46,402 nt of DNA, taken from an uncultured Bacteroidia bacterium (GTDB taxonomy: Bacteria > Bacteroidota > Bacteroidia > Bacteroidales > Prolixibacteraceae). Below are positions 26,138-36,599 of this stretch, piece by piece. A model generated the notes under the pieces. The model saw only the letters and a program-made list of their open reading frames with translations. It was not told the origin of the DNA and ran no database searches. Positions within the stretch are counted from its first letter, which is position 1. Each line of letters begins with the position of its first letter. The stretch covers positions 1-46,402 of the forward strand of contig CAIUUO010000182.1 of assembly GCA_903902325.1 (NCBI GenBank). Direction: 5' to 3'. A program made the translations under genes and the position numbers.

Positions 26138-28939
26138 ATGCGGTGTTTTCACCGGACTATGACTTCCTTCTTTTTCTATTATTTACTTCCTTGTAAAGCG
26201 TTTACAGTGAATCATCGTCCCATATTTAATCTGTATAAAGTTATCGTTCTGTTTGTTGTAATTTTCGCATCCTTTCTTTCTGCCAAATCACAGGAAATAC
26301 AGGAGATAGGCATATCAGGCAATTATACAAAGCTGCCACTCAGGGAATTCTTCGTTTCGCTTGAAAAAAATTACGGGATCAGGTTCTTTTACAAGGTAGA
26401 ATGGATCAAATCGATAGAAGTTACTGGCAAATTCGAAAACACTCCGCTCGCCCAGGTTCTCAACCAGGCATTTGGCGGCAAAGACCTTAATTTTAAATTT
26501 TTTCAGAATAATTCAGTTTTTGTATTTCCAAAAACTGCTGACAAACAACCTGGTTCCGGAGTTGAGGCAACCAAGAGCCTCGTTGTAGGTGACCCGCTTA
26601 ATCAGGGACGCTTCAAAAGAGCAAAAATTCATGGAAGAGTACTGGAAGGAAAAACTGGCGAACCGCTGCAGGGTGCCGTTGTTTACAATCCAGAAACAAA
26701 AGTTGGAATTGCCACTGACGCAAAGGGGCGTTATACCCTTGATCTTCCTACCGGGGATATTCACCTGAAAGTTTCATTTATGAGTTTTGAAAATCAATAT
26801 TTCTCCATCAATCTGATCCAGGATGGGAAAGCCGATTTCGAACTTTTTGAAAAATCTTTTGCCATCGCTGAATTGACTGTGGTTGGTGAGAGTTCAAAAG
26901 CCTCCAAAGCCCAAATGAGCATGATCAAGATGAGTTCCATTTCGGTGAAGGAATTACCGGTTCTCATGGGTGAAGCCGACCTGATCAAGAGCATGGTCAT
27001 GATGCCTGGTGTCCAGAGTACGGGTGAAATGTCGTCCGGATTCAACGTGCGCGGCGGAAATACGGATCAGAATCTTGTATTGTTGAACGGTGCACCAGTC
27101 TTCAATATCACCCATATGTTCGGATTCTTTTCGATGATCAATCCCGATGCCGTTGAAGATGTAACACTCTACAAAGGAGGAATTCCAGCTCAGTACGGTG
27201 AGCGCATTTCTTCAGTTATGGACGTACAACTCAAACAGGGTGACTACAAAAATCTCAGCGTTAACGGAGGAATCGGACTGGTCGACAGCCGCCTTACTAT
27301 CGAAGGGCCGTTGACAAAGAAGAAGAAAAGCACTTTTTTGATTGGTGGCAGAACCACTTATTCAGACTGGATGCTGCATCAATCAAGGAACCCTACATTC
27401 ATGTACAGCATTGCGAGGTTTTATGATATCAACGGAACCCTTGACTTTGAATTGGGCCCAAAAAACCATTTGAAATTGATGGGCTATATGAGTTCCGATG
27501 CTTTCAATTTCAACTCCAACACACTATATAACTATGGCAATGCGCTTGGTTCACTGAACTGGAAAGTGAATGTCTCAGACAAGGTCATTTCGAATCTCAT
27601 TCTTTCTTACTCAAAATACAACGTGACAGTCGATCAGAAAGATCCGCTCCAACCGCAGACTGATTTCACACTGAAATCGGATGTACAATACGGCAACATG
27701 AAATATGCACTTTCGATTTATCCGAACGACAAACATCGCATCAGTGCAGGTTTACAGACCACTGGATATATGATCAATCCTGGCGAAATTAAACCTGGCC
27801 AGGCCATTTCCGGGGTAGTTGCCAAATCCATGACATTGGACAGATCCGGTGAAGCAGCTCTTTTTGCAGATGATGACTTTGATCTTTCCAATAAACTGGC
27901 CTTCAATATCGGTTTACGCTACGCTTATTTTTCAAAATTCGGGCCTGGCATGGTTTACAAGTATGCTCCCGGATTACCTATGAGTACAGAAACCATCATT
28001 GATTCGACAACTTACAAGTCGGGTGAGGTCATGAAAAAATATAGTGGACTCGAACCACGGTTCTCTTTGAAATACACTCTGCTGAATGGTGGATCTATCC
28101 GTTTCAGTTACCAGCGAATCCATCAGTTCTACAGTCAGATTTCAAACAATGCCGTCATCTCCCCCGCAGATTACTGGAAATCTGCCGATAAGTTCCTTCT
28201 TCCTTTGATCAATGACCAGGTCGCCTTCGGATATTTTAAAAATTCAACAAACGGAAAATTTGAAACATCCGTTGAAGTCTATTACAAGAATCTCCAGAAT
28301 TTGATGGAATATAAGAACGGAGCAATACTGATGATGAATCCGCATGTGGAAACTGATCTCATGACCTCAAAGGGGTTCTCATATGGTATCGAACTTCTGG
28401 CAAAAAAGACATCCGGACGGTTGAACGGCTGGCTGGCATACACCTTTTCGAGGACCATGAGAAAAGGCGACAGCTCATTTCCAGATGAACAAATCAACGG
28501 AGGAGCCTATTATCCCTCGGTATATGATAAACCGCACGACCTTTCGGCTGTTATGAATTACAAGATCAGCCGTAGATGGAGGTTTTCGAGCAATTTCGTC
28601 TATTCCTCCGGCAGACCGATTACTCTTCCGGAGCAGAAATATATGTTTCAGGGCAGTCAGGTAGTGGTTTTCTCCGACAGGAACAAATACCGGATGCCGC
28701 CCTACCACAGGATGGATGTAAGTATCACGCTGGATCAAAACCTTCGGACAAAACATATGTGGAAAGGAAGCTGGACATTTTCCATTTACAATGTCTATGG
28801 AAGGGATAATACCTATTCTGTCTTTTACAAAAAAGGAGGTCAATCCGGTTATGGTACCAATGAAAGCCGATACGACATTTACAGGATGTCGATCATTGGC
28901 ATGCCGGTTCCATCGGTCACCTATAATTTCAAATTCTGA
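26138..28939 (+). CDS. TonB-dependent receptor with STN and carboxypeptidase-D-like domains
   Basis: The 933-residue outer-membrane receptor has a late hydrophobic signal (about residues 33-50, ending AKSQ) and an STN domain (about 55-130). A CarboxypepD_reg-like domain (IHGRVLEGKTGEPLQGAVVYN, about 163-250) is followed by the plug (FNVRGGNTDQNLVLLNGAPVFN), a 22-strand-type barrel and a terminal aromatic residue (YNFKF). An STN domain usually couples such receptors to an anti-sigma/sigma pair, but none is adjacent. The gene overlaps the DUF4249 lipoprotein by one base, so the pair likely works together in uptake of an unknown substrate. The first 32 residues are unusual for a signal peptide, so the start may be wrong. 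Confidence 0.88.
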   Translation: MRCFHRTMTSFFFYYLLPCKAFTVNHRPIFNLYKVIVLFVVIFASFLSAKSQEIQEIGISGNYTKLPLREFFVSLEKNYGIRFFYKVEWIKSIEVTGKFENTPLAQVLNQAFGGKDLNFKFFQNNSVFVFPKTADKQPGSGVEATKSLVVGDPLNQGRFKRAKIHGRVLEGKTGEPLQGAVVYNPETKVGIATDAKGRYTLDLPTGDIHLKVSFMSFENQYFSINLIQDGKADFELFEKSFAIAELTVVGESSKASKAQMSMIKMSSISVKELPVLMGEADLIKSMVMMPGVQSTGEMSSGFNVRGGNTDQNLVLLNGAPVFNITHMFGFFSMINPDAVEDVTLYKGGIPAQYGERISSVMDVQLKQGDYKNLSVNGGIGLVDSRLTIEGPLTKKKKSTFLIGGRTTYSDWMLHQSRNPTFMYSIARFYDINGTLDFELGPKNHLKLMGYMSSDAFNFNSNTLYNYGNALGSLNWKVNVSDKVISNLILSYSKYNVTVDQKDPLQPQTDFTLKSDVQYGNMKYALSIYPNDKHRISAGLQTTGYMINPGEIKPGQAISGVVAKSMTLDRSGEAALFADDDFDLSNKLAFNIGLRYAYFSKFGPGMVYKYAPGLPMSTETIIDSTTYKSGEVMKKYSGLEPRFSLKYTLLNGGSIRFSYQRIHQFYSQISNNAVISPADYWKSADKFLLPLINDQVAFGYFKNSTNGKFETSVEVYYKNLQNLMEYKNGAILMMNPHVETDLMTSKGFSYGIELLAKKTSGRLNGWLAYTFSRTMRKGDSSFPDEQINGGAYYPSVYDKPHDLSAVMNYKISRRWRFSSNFVYSSGRPITLPEQKYMFQGSQVVVFSDRNKYRMPPYHRMDVSITLDQNLRTKHMWKGSWTFSIYNVYGRDNTYSVFYKKGGQSGYGTNESRYDIYRMSIIGMPVPSVTYNFKF

Positions 28940-30036
28940 TGCGCAAAGAACTATACTGCCTGATTTTTCTTATGCCACTTTTGGTATCCTGCGAAAAGCT
29001 GTACCATCCTGCAATCGATACGGTCAGCGGACTGCTTGTCGTTGATGCACAGATTACAAATGATATCACCAGAAATATGGTTCATCTCACAAGAACCCGA
29101 AGTTTTTATGACGACCAGGCTGTCAGGGAAGTAACCGGAGCCGTCGTAACATTGAATGAACTTGGAACAAAAGTTGTTTTGAGAGCCTATGAACAAACCA
29201 CTGGCCACTATGTATTTACAGAAGTTCCCACCATCGGGAAAAAATACTTTTTGCGGATTGTGATTCAAAACGACACCTATGAATCCAAGGTGGCGACTAT
29301 GCCACCCATGCCCAAACTGAATAATTTCTATACAACAAAAGTTACCATCACGTACAACCAGGATAGCGGAGAAGGCACCCCCAGAACCTATGAAAAACCC
29401 GGAAGGGAAATTGATGCTGACCTTGCCGTCTCCGATTCATTGTCGCATTATCGCTTCTCCGTGAAATCCCTGATCGAATGGACCTTGTCTCAAACTCCCG
29501 GCAGTCTACTTCCTGATTCCTATGGATGGTTTTCCTATCAAAACAATGAACGGTTTATTCTTGCTGGTCCTCCTGATGTTACAGAACCTGGGAAGATCAT
29601 CAAATATCCATTGCTTACACTTTCATACAATTCCTATGATTATTTTCATTCCAGCCTGCTTCCTTTAATCGCTACTGGTTGGATCCTGTTTATAGAACAA
29701 TATGGTATTTCACAGGAGTCCTATGACTTACACCAACGGCTTAACAGCCAGTTTGCCGCAAGTGGCAGCCTGTTTGATCCGATTCAGACTCAAGTCTACG
29801 GCAATATTCTTTGTAAAACCAAAACATCGGAAATTGTCTATGGATATTTTGATTTGTACACCTTCAAGGAGTACCGCTATTTTTTAATAATGCCATTGCC
29901 TCCTCTGGAAATTACGCTTCGTCCAATCTACCGTTATCCAGACATCCCATTCGACGGTGAGGTCAAGGCGATACCGCCCAGTGCCAGCAATCCTCATCCT
30001 GATCCGATTGAAAAACCCACCTGGTGGGAAGATTAA
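28939..30036 (+). CDS. DUF4249-type lipoprotein
   Basis: The 365-residue protein has a lipoprotein signal (LIFLMPLLVSC, lipidated Cys16) followed by the DUF4249 pattern: LLVVDAQITND...HLTRTRSFYD...GAVVTLNELG, then YFLRIVIQNDTYES. Members are coded next to TonB receptors with carboxypeptidase-like domains, as here, with the start overlapping the receptor stop. Probable surface-exposed partner of the receptor; ligand unknown. Confidence 0.85.
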   Translation: MRKELYCLIFLMPLLVSCEKLYHPAIDTVSGLLVVDAQITNDITRNMVHLTRTRSFYDDQAVREVTGAVVTLNELGTKVVLRAYEQTTGHYVFTEVPTIGKKYFLRIVIQNDTYESKVATMPPMPKLNNFYTTKVTITYNQDSGEGTPRTYEKPGREIDADLAVSDSLSHYRFSVKSLIEWTLSQTPGSLLPDSYGWFSYQNNERFILAGPPDVTEPGKIIKYPLLTLSYNSYDYFHSSLLPLIATGWILFIEQYGISQESYDLHQRLNSQFAASGSLFDPIQTQVYGNILCKTKTSEIVYGYFDLYTFKEYRYFLIMPLPPLEITLRPIYRYPDIPFDGEVKAIPPSASNPHPDPIEKPTWWED

Positions 30037-30103
30037 ATAAAATACTGATAGTCAATGTATAACAAGGCAGACATTGTAAAAGCATAATAGAAACAGACGT
30101 ATC

Positions 30104-31705
30104 GTGAGAATAATAATTATCCTATTCATTCTTTTAGTTGCATTCCAGAGCAAAGCCCAGGAAAGAGATCATTTCAGCCTCTTTACGGACCGTGATGTTT
30201 ATACCAGTGGCGAGACAATCTTGTTCAAGTTCTTCGCTCCTGAAGAAGAACATTCGGGCATCGTTAAAGTCGAACTGATCAATACCGGAGGAAAAATTAT
30301 CTCAGCAGTAAATAAAAAAATATCTGATCATCAGGCTGATGGATTCCTGTACATCCCTGATTCATTAACAACGGGTTCCTATCTGCTTAGTACGTCTTCC
30401 GAAACAACTCAAACCGTAACTTTCAGGGAGGTACTGATATGCAACAGATTCACAGGCTTAGCTGAAACCACTTCACTTCTCAGGATAAAGGGTCCATTGA
30501 ATGATTCTGTAAATACAGCAGACATTCAACTGGCAGGCATCGGAGAAAAACTCAAACCCAGGGAAAATGTCCAACTGACGATGAATTTGTCACCGGAAAA
30601 GTTAAGCCAAATAAAAGATAATTTGATTTTGGAGGTAGTAAATATCACACCAGGCTATGAGTCCCGGACTTTCACACGGCACACCCCGAAAACAGTAAAC
30701 CGGAAAAACGACTCAAATGGCATTGCAGTTCAAGGCATTGCAAATGATCTGGATACTGGGGCGCCCTTTAAAAACGGTTGCATCTTTCTATCCATACCAG
30801 ACAGTGTGCCCGCTCTGCAATATTACATTACAGGAGAGGATGGCCATTTTAATTTTGAAATTGAAAATTTCTATGGGAAAATTCCCGTGGTTGTTCAAGG
30901 ATCTGATATGGGAAAGAAACGGCTTCTTAGAATAACCATCAGTCGCGACAGCCTTGCTATAGGACTACCGGAATTTGAAAACAGTTCTGTTTCTTCAGAT
31001 CTTCAGAAAACGACTGGCAACCAAATTGAGGCTACCACTTTAAGCAAAATATTTAACTATCAAGAACTTAATATCAAAACCCCTGCTGGAAAGAAGCTGG
31101 ATTATCCGTTCTACGGAGTTCCTACTGAAATTGTCCGCCCCGCATTATTCATTGATCTTCCAGACTTTACGGAAATTTCCCGGGAACTTTTATCTGGTGT
31201 TAAATTCAGGGCCTACAACCGAATACCAACTTTACAGATTTTGAATCCCAGTACACTCAACTTTTACAATGACCAACCATTGGTCCTGTTGGACGGTGTC
31301 CCGGTTCAGGATCTCAATATCATCAAGAATATGGGATCCAAAGATATCAGCAGAATTGAAATATGCCGGAAGGAAAGGTTTTATGGAGATCTCAGTTTCA
31401 CCGGTGTGATAGCCATCTATTCAACAAAACAGAATTTTCAACATTTGGCGGAATCCAGCGATCTGGTCAAACTCAATCTCGACGCCTTACAGCCAGATGC
31501 TTCCCTTGTGATTCAGGGAAACCGGCCTGAAAATGAACCCGATCTGCGAAAGGTATTACTCTGGCAACCAAATTTGAAACCCTCAAATACCGTTCAGTTG
31601 GATTTTAAAACTTCAGATATAAAGGGAAATTATCGACTCATTGTGCGTGGAAAGACGATGGACGGATCTGCGATATTCAAAGTTCAAAATTTTGAAGTAT
31701 ATTGA
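30104..31705 (+). CDS. Secreted protein with MG2-like domain and TonB-plug-like domain
   Basis: The 533-residue protein starts at GTG (30104) and has a signal peptide ending SKAQ. Residues ~25-115 resemble a macroglobulin MG2 domain (SLFTDRDVYTSGETILFKFF). Residues ~380-450 resemble a TonB plug without a barrel (DQPLVLLDGVPVQDLNIIKNMGSKDISRIEI...FYGDLSFTGVIAIYST). This combination occurs in Bacteroidota near TonB receptors. Function unknown; it may be an accessory of the receptor pair upstream. Confidence 0.65.
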   Translation: MRIIIILFILLVAFQSKAQERDHFSLFTDRDVYTSGETILFKFFAPEEEHSGIVKVELINTGGKIISAVNKKISDHQADGFLYIPDSLTTGSYLLSTSSETTQTVTFREVLICNRFTGLAETTSLLRIKGPLNDSVNTADIQLAGIGEKLKPRENVQLTMNLSPEKLSQIKDNLILEVVNITPGYESRTFTRHTPKTVNRKNDSNGIAVQGIANDLDTGAPFKNGCIFLSIPDSVPALQYYITGEDGHFNFEIENFYGKIPVVVQGSDMGKKRLLRITISRDSLAIGLPEFENSSVSSDLQKTTGNQIEATTLSKIFNYQELNIKTPAGKKLDYPFYGVPTEIVRPALFIDLPDFTEISRELLSGVKFRAYNRIPTLQILNPSTLNFYNDQPLVLLDGVPVQDLNIIKNMGSKDISRIEICRKERFYGDLSFTGVIAIYSTKQNFQHLAESSDLVKLNLDALQPDASLVIQGNRPENEPDLRKVLLWQPNLKPSNTVQLDFKTSDIKGNYRLIVRGKTMDGSAIFKVQNFEVY

Positions 31706-31706
31706 A

Positions 31707-32414
31707 ATGATCTACAAGAAACTTTATACAATCCTTCTTTTTGCGATGGTTTCCACCGCAACCCTTTTTGCCCAGGAAGTTGGACAGAATAACCCGAATA
31801 CAGCGAAAATCAGAGGAACACGTTTTATTCCTTATCCCAACTATACAGGGAAACCCTATCTGAACGACAAATTCGTTTTGGGAGAGATTCAATTGAACGA
31901 TGGGATGATTATTGGAAATATTGGCATTAATTACAGCTCCTATCGGGATGAACTGATTTACTACAATTCGGCTATTTCTGCACAGATCCAAATTGACAAA
32001 ATTAGTCTTAAAGGGTTCTCATTCACAGATAAGTTCGGAAAGAAAAGAGTATTTCACCGTCAGTATGGTTCTGCTTCCCTGCATGATGAATGCTATTTTG
32101 AAGTTCTGGGTGAAGGCGCCACTTCACTTCTTGTCTACAGGAAAGTGAACCTGGAGTCATGCGACACCTATCAAAGCAAGTCAGGACTTGCATATCAGCC
32201 TGCCTACTTGTATTACCTCTATTCGGCACAAAAAGGGTACTTACCCGTCAACTTAACCCGGGGATCACTTCTGTCAAAATTTTCTAAACCCAACCAGAAA
32301 GTGGTAAAAAAACTTTTGCGCAAGAACGGAATCATGCTTGCGGACGAATCCGGATTTGTGAAAGCATGGAATCTAATAGAGGAAAAAGGTATCGAAGTTG
32401 ACTTTAAAAACTAG
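31707..32414 (+). CDS. Secreted protein of unknown function
   Basis: I place the start at ATG 31707, one base after the previous stop. This gives 235 residues and a clean signal peptide (MIYKKLYTILLFAMVSTATLFAQ at the N-terminus), whereas an upstream in-frame start would bury it. The mature part is rich in Tyr and Lys, with the stretch VLGEIQLNDGMIIGNIGINYSSYRDELIY and two Cys (CYFEVLG and SCDTY). I do not recognise the family. Tight linkage to the MG2/plug-like gene suggests a shared cell-surface role. Confidence 0.75.
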   Translation: MIYKKLYTILLFAMVSTATLFAQEVGQNNPNTAKIRGTRFIPYPNYTGKPYLNDKFVLGEIQLNDGMIIGNIGINYSSYRDELIYYNSAISAQIQIDKISLKGFSFTDKFGKKRVFHRQYGSASLHDECYFEVLGEGATSLLVYRKVNLESCDTYQSKSGLAYQPAYLYYLYSAQKGYLPVNLTRGSLLSKFSKPNQKVVKKLLRKNGIMLADESGFVKAWNLIEEKGIEVDFKN

Positions 32415-32590
32415 CCTTTGACAAACATTAATTTCTGTAGTCAAATTATATACAAAGATAAATTTGTTGCTTTTTTCATAAAACATTGGTAATGAATTAA
32501 AATATTTTCATATATTTAAGGTTCATTTGGTGGAAAAATTATTTATTTCCCCTTAAATAAATTAATCATCTCCCCTAAAATCAATTTCTT

Positions 32591-35500
32591 ATGAAAAATT
32601 CACCGAAAGAACCAGTCCGAATTCCAGTGTCGTTTTACAGGAATTTCTTTCTGCTGTTGGCCCTGTCCTTTAATTTAAACTTGAATGCACAGACAACATG
32701 TCCAGTCGCTGAAAGCGTCGCCGTCAGCACGATCACCTCGACTTCCGTTCGAATCAATTACAATCTTTCTGCGAATGTAAGCAGCGCCGCGATCGAGTAC
32801 GGTACCACTACTTCATTTGGCGACTGGAAATCAGTTCCTATTTACAAGACAGCCACCTACTGGGATCTTACGAATTTGAACCCCGGCACCAAATACTATT
32901 ACCACATTAAATCCATCTGTAATAACACAGAGGTCAACATTACTCCGGGTGTTTCAGGTCTTAAAGACTTTACAACCTATCCGGTTACCACCTGTCCTGC
33001 AGCGACCAATCTTTCTGTTACAGAAATAACTGCAGCAACTGCAAGAATAAACTATAGCCTTTCACCAAATATCGGAAGCGCTGCGCTTGAGATTAGCAGT
33101 ACAAATAACTCAAGCATAAGGACCATTAATTTAGAGGTCAGATCCACCTATTACGATCTCGCAGACCTTGCGGCTTCAACCACCTATTATTTCAGGATCA
33201 AAACCGTATGCACCAACACTCCTGGTATTTATTCTCCCGTTTATACCAATAACATTACATTTAAGACATTAGCCCTTCCTGTATGCGCTGCAGCGACCAA
33301 TCTTTCTGTCACGGACATCACTGCGGTTAGTGCCGGGGTTCATTACACCCTTCCCTCCGATCTGAGCAGTGCGACTTTCGAGATACGCCCTTCAACCAGT
33401 ACAGCATATTCCTCCCCAATTCCATTATCCCCAACTGCTACTTCCTCCCTCTGCGATGGACTCACTGCCATGACCAAATATTCTGTGCGGATCAAGACTG
33501 TTTGTAAAAATGGTGGTACAAATGTAGCCGAGACAACATTTACCACACTTGCTACTCCAGTTTGTGCGGCGGCGACTAATCTTTCCATCAGCGATATCCT
33601 TAGCACAGGAGCCATTGTTAGCTACAAGTTACCCACAGAAATTAATCATGCCACGCTTGAGATCACTTCCGCCAATAGCACAACAGTTACCGGCAGTAAC
33701 CAGACCTGGAAATCTATCCCTATTACCAATATATCAACAACCTACCAATTCTTAGACCTTGCTCCCGGAACAAGATATTATACAAGGGTCAGGACCGTCT
33801 GTGCAAACGGGTCTGAAAACATCTCAAGCGTTCTCTACTTTACCACGCTTGCGGTTCCTAACTGCACTGCTGCGACCGGCCTTTCAGTTACAGATATTTC
33901 TGCAATCAGTGCACGAATCAACTTTACCCTTCACGGGGAGGTCAAAATAGCTACATTGCAAATACGTCCGGTCTCCAGTACTGCCTATCTCAACATTAAT
34001 ATCCCAATTCCTTCTGTTTACCTCCTTCGTAATGAACTAACAGCACTGACTAAATATTACTACAAGATCAAAACAGTATGTGCAGACGGTACCATTTTAT
34101 ATACGGATGAGACCTCATTCACTACCTTAGCTGCACCAACCTGTGTTGCGGCAACCAATCTTACTGTTAGCGGTATCAGTTCAGTCGGAGCTGTAATCGG
34201 TTATACCCTTCCCAGAGAGATAAAAAGCGCTACCCTTGAAATTCTTGCTGCGAATACGGCATCTCCTACCGCGAATACTGCAAACTGGCAGACCTTCCCC
34301 CTGGGCTTGACTTCAACAACATACGATTTAAAGGGACTTACTCCTCTGACGCTGTATTATTTCCGTATCAAGACTGAATGTGCCAACGGTTCATTTATCT
34401 ATTCTGCTGTTCCTAAGTTCACAACGCTCGCCACTCTTACCTGTACCGCCGCGACCAACGTTTCTATCAGCAATATTACCTCTTCCACGGCAAGGTTCAA
34501 TTTCAAACTTCCTGCAGGGATTTTAGGCGCTTTCGTCGAAATTCAGGTCCCCGGTTCCACAACCTGGCTCTCAAGAACCATCACCAGTCTCACATCAACA
34601 TATTACGACCACAACGAACTCACACCGTTGACCAATTATTACTACAGAATCAGAACTGTCTGTTCCAATGGTGCTGTCAACTATTCTGAACCCGGCAACT
34701 TCGCAACTATTGCGGAATCAGCCTGCACGCCAGCCACCAATGTTACGGCCAGCAACATTACAGCCGTAAGTGTCAGGATTAACTTCACGCTACCGCAAAA
34801 CATAAGCAGTGCTGCCGTTGAAATCAAAGCTCCTAATTCTACTTGGGTTACCTATCCTCTATCAAGTCTTACTCTGACACTTTTGGATCGCGGTGATTTG
34901 CTTCCTTCGACTCTGTACGCCTACCGAATCAGAACTACTTGTGCCGGGACAGCTGCCACAATTTCGCCAGTCTATTCTCCGGAAGCCCATTTCACTACGC
35001 TTGCAGCTGCTCCGTGTGCCGCAGCCACCATTGTTTCTGTTGGTAACATTTCACAAAATGGAGCATATGTCGTCTATACGCTTCCAAAAGAGATAAAAAG
35101 CGCCACGCTTGAACTAATTTCGGCCAATACGACTACCTTGACAGGAAGCAGTTCGACCAGGTCTATTATTTTAATTCCCGGTACAACTTCTTATGAATTA
35201 AAAGAGCTGACACCATCGACAAGATACTATGTAACGATCAGTATCGTGTGTCCACAGGGTTCAACAAGTATATCCAATTCATTAGGATTCAATACCTTAG
35301 CGGCCACAACTTGTACAGCTGCAACCAATTTGTCTGTCAGCAACATCTACTCTGCCAGCGTACGCATTAATTTTACACTTCCACAGGGAATTACCAGTGC
35401 AGCGGTTGAAATTGTGCCTCCTGGCACGACCACATGGTCGTCTTATGGTATTACAAACCTATCAGCCACCTATTACGACAGGAGAGAGTTGTCACCTCTG

Positions 35501-36463
35501 ACCAGGTATTCTTACCGAATCAAAACGGTGTGTACAAATGGTACCGTTACTTATTCGACTCCTGGAGATTTCACTACCATCGCAGAATCATCCTGTATAC
35601 CGGCGACCAATTCTGTCAGCAATATCACTGCTACCGGTGCGAAAATAAACTTTACCCTGCCGAAAAACACAAGCAACGCAGTGCTTGAGATCAACAGTTC
35701 CAATTATCCCAATTGGCAACCTATCACACTACCACTTGCTTCGACCGTTTATGAACTGACGCAGTTGTATTCTGCCACCAGGTACGCATTCAGGATCAAA
35801 ACGGTTTGTGTCAATGGAACCGGTACAGATCAGATCATGTATTCGACAGAGGGCAATTTTTATACGCTTTCAGCCACCGCATGTGGTGCCGCCACCAATG
35901 TGTCCTATAGCATTGTGAGCAATACCAACGTCCATATTTATTTTACGCTTCCTAAAAATATCAGCAGTGCTGCGTTAGAAATTACGTCTCTCAACCATAC
36001 TGACGTCTGGAGCGATCTCGCGATAATAGATTTAACATCTGCGTATTACAACCTCGAAGGTCTGACTGCCGGAACTACATATTATTTCCGAATCAAAACC
36101 GTATGCTCCGACATGCTGAGTCCAAATTCAGTAAATTATACACCGGCAGCAACATTTACAACATCCAATAACAAGGACGCGGTTGTTGACGTTACAGTAC
36201 CAACAACTCAATCTCCGGGAGACCTGGGTGTATCCTGCTACCCCAATCCTGCATCCACCGATATTTCTATCACAATAACTGGTGTGAGCGGTGAACTCGT
36301 TGATTTAAAAATCAGCAACATTTATGGCCTGATCGTATACCAGGGTAAATATCCAGAAAATACAGTCCAGAAAATTGATGTTCAAAGTTACCCTCGGGGT
36401 ATCTATGTTATACGAGTAAGTCAATCTGGCAAAACCAATGCAATAAAGGTTGCAATAAAATAA
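32591..36463 (+). CDS. Large T9SS-secreted protein with 12 fibronectin-III-like repeats
   Basis: The 1290-residue protein has a signal peptide (FFLLLALSFNLNLNAQ), 12 tandem Ig-like/FN3-like repeats of about 93-100 residues, and a C-terminal Por-type sorting domain (SCYPNPASTDISITI...YPRGIYVIRVSQSGKTNAIKVAIK). Each repeat opens with a Cys (C-x-A-AT-N-[LV]-[ST]-V-x-x-I) and has a second Cys near the end (YY-x-RIKTVC), which suggests an intra-domain disulfide. Most repeats close with FTTLA. There is no catalytic domain, so an adhesin or surface scaffold is likely. It stands alone, with a 177-base AT-rich upstream gap. Confidence 0.9.
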   Translation: MKNSPKEPVRIPVSFYRNFFLLLALSFNLNLNAQTTCPVAESVAVSTITSTSVRINYNLSANVSSAAIEYGTTTSFGDWKSVPIYKTATYWDLTNLNPGTKYYYHIKSICNNTEVNITPGVSGLKDFTTYPVTTCPAATNLSVTEITAATARINYSLSPNIGSAALEISSTNNSSIRTINLEVRSTYYDLADLAASTTYYFRIKTVCTNTPGIYSPVYTNNITFKTLALPVCAAATNLSVTDITAVSAGVHYTLPSDLSSATFEIRPSTSTAYSSPIPLSPTATSSLCDGLTAMTKYSVRIKTVCKNGGTNVAETTFTTLATPVCAAATNLSISDILSTGAIVSYKLPTEINHATLEITSANSTTVTGSNQTWKSIPITNISTTYQFLDLAPGTRYYTRVRTVCANGSENISSVLYFTTLAVPNCTAATGLSVTDISAISARINFTLHGEVKIATLQIRPVSSTAYLNINIPIPSVYLLRNELTALTKYYYKIKTVCADGTILYTDETSFTTLAAPTCVAATNLTVSGISSVGAVIGYTLPREIKSATLEILAANTASPTANTANWQTFPLGLTSTTYDLKGLTPLTLYYFRIKTECANGSFIYSAVPKFTTLATLTCTAATNVSISNITSSTARFNFKLPAGILGAFVEIQVPGSTTWLSRTITSLTSTYYDHNELTPLTNYYYRIRTVCSNGAVNYSEPGNFATIAESACTPATNVTASNITAVSVRINFTLPQNISSAAVEIKAPNSTWVTYPLSSLTLTLLDRGDLLPSTLYAYRIRTTCAGTAATISPVYSPEAHFTTLAAAPCAAATIVSVGNISQNGAYVVYTLPKEIKSATLELISANTTTLTGSSSTRSIILIPGTTSYELKELTPSTRYYVTISIVCPQGSTSISNSLGFNTLAATTCTAATNLSVSNIYSASVRINFTLPQGITSAAVEIVPPGTTTWSSYGITNLSATYYDRRELSPLTRYSYRIKTVCTNGTVTYSTPGDFTTIAESSCIPATNSVSNITATGAKINFTLPKNTSNAVLEINSSNYPNWQPITLPLASTVYELTQLYSATRYAFRIKTVCVNGTGTDQIMYSTEGNFYTLSATACGAATNVSYSIVSNTNVHIYFTLPKNISSAALEITSLNHTDVWSDLAIIDLTSAYYNLEGLTAGTTYYFRIKTVCSDMLSPNSVNYTPAATFTTSNNKDAVVDVTVPTTQSPGDLGVSCYPNPASTDISITITGVSGELVDLKISNIYGLIVYQGKYPENTVQKIDVQSYPRGIYVIRVSQSGKTNAIKVAIK
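32699..36165 (+). repeat. Array of 12 diverged ~290-bp coding repeats
   Basis: Repeat starts, marked by the Cys codon of the C-x-AAT-like motif, fall near 32699, 32993, 33284, 33562, 33862, 34141, 34441, 34723, 35014, 35311, 35593 and 35881. The DNA is diverged but still shows shared blocks such as gcgaccaatctttctgt, so internal recombination is possible. Confidence 0.85.
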
Positions 36464-36552
36464 ACAACCGGATTATGCGCTGTTATGATGAATGATTAAA
36501 TTTCAAAAGATTACAACAAAAAGGAAAAACTTTCTCCAATTTGGAAATTTAC

Positions 36553-36560
36553 TATATTTG
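36553..36560 (+). promoter_or_regulatory. Candidate -7 box TATATTTG
   Basis: It fits the Bacteroidota -7 consensus TAnnTTTG, with a weak TTTC upstream at a fitting distance. A transcript starting ~6 bases later would meet the hairpin at 36600 after about 35 bases, so this may drive a short RNA or an attenuated leader of the sulfatase gene. Confidence 0.45.
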
Positions 36561-36599
36561 AACAATCATCTAAAGAAAATTCGACTTGGAAACAGAATA

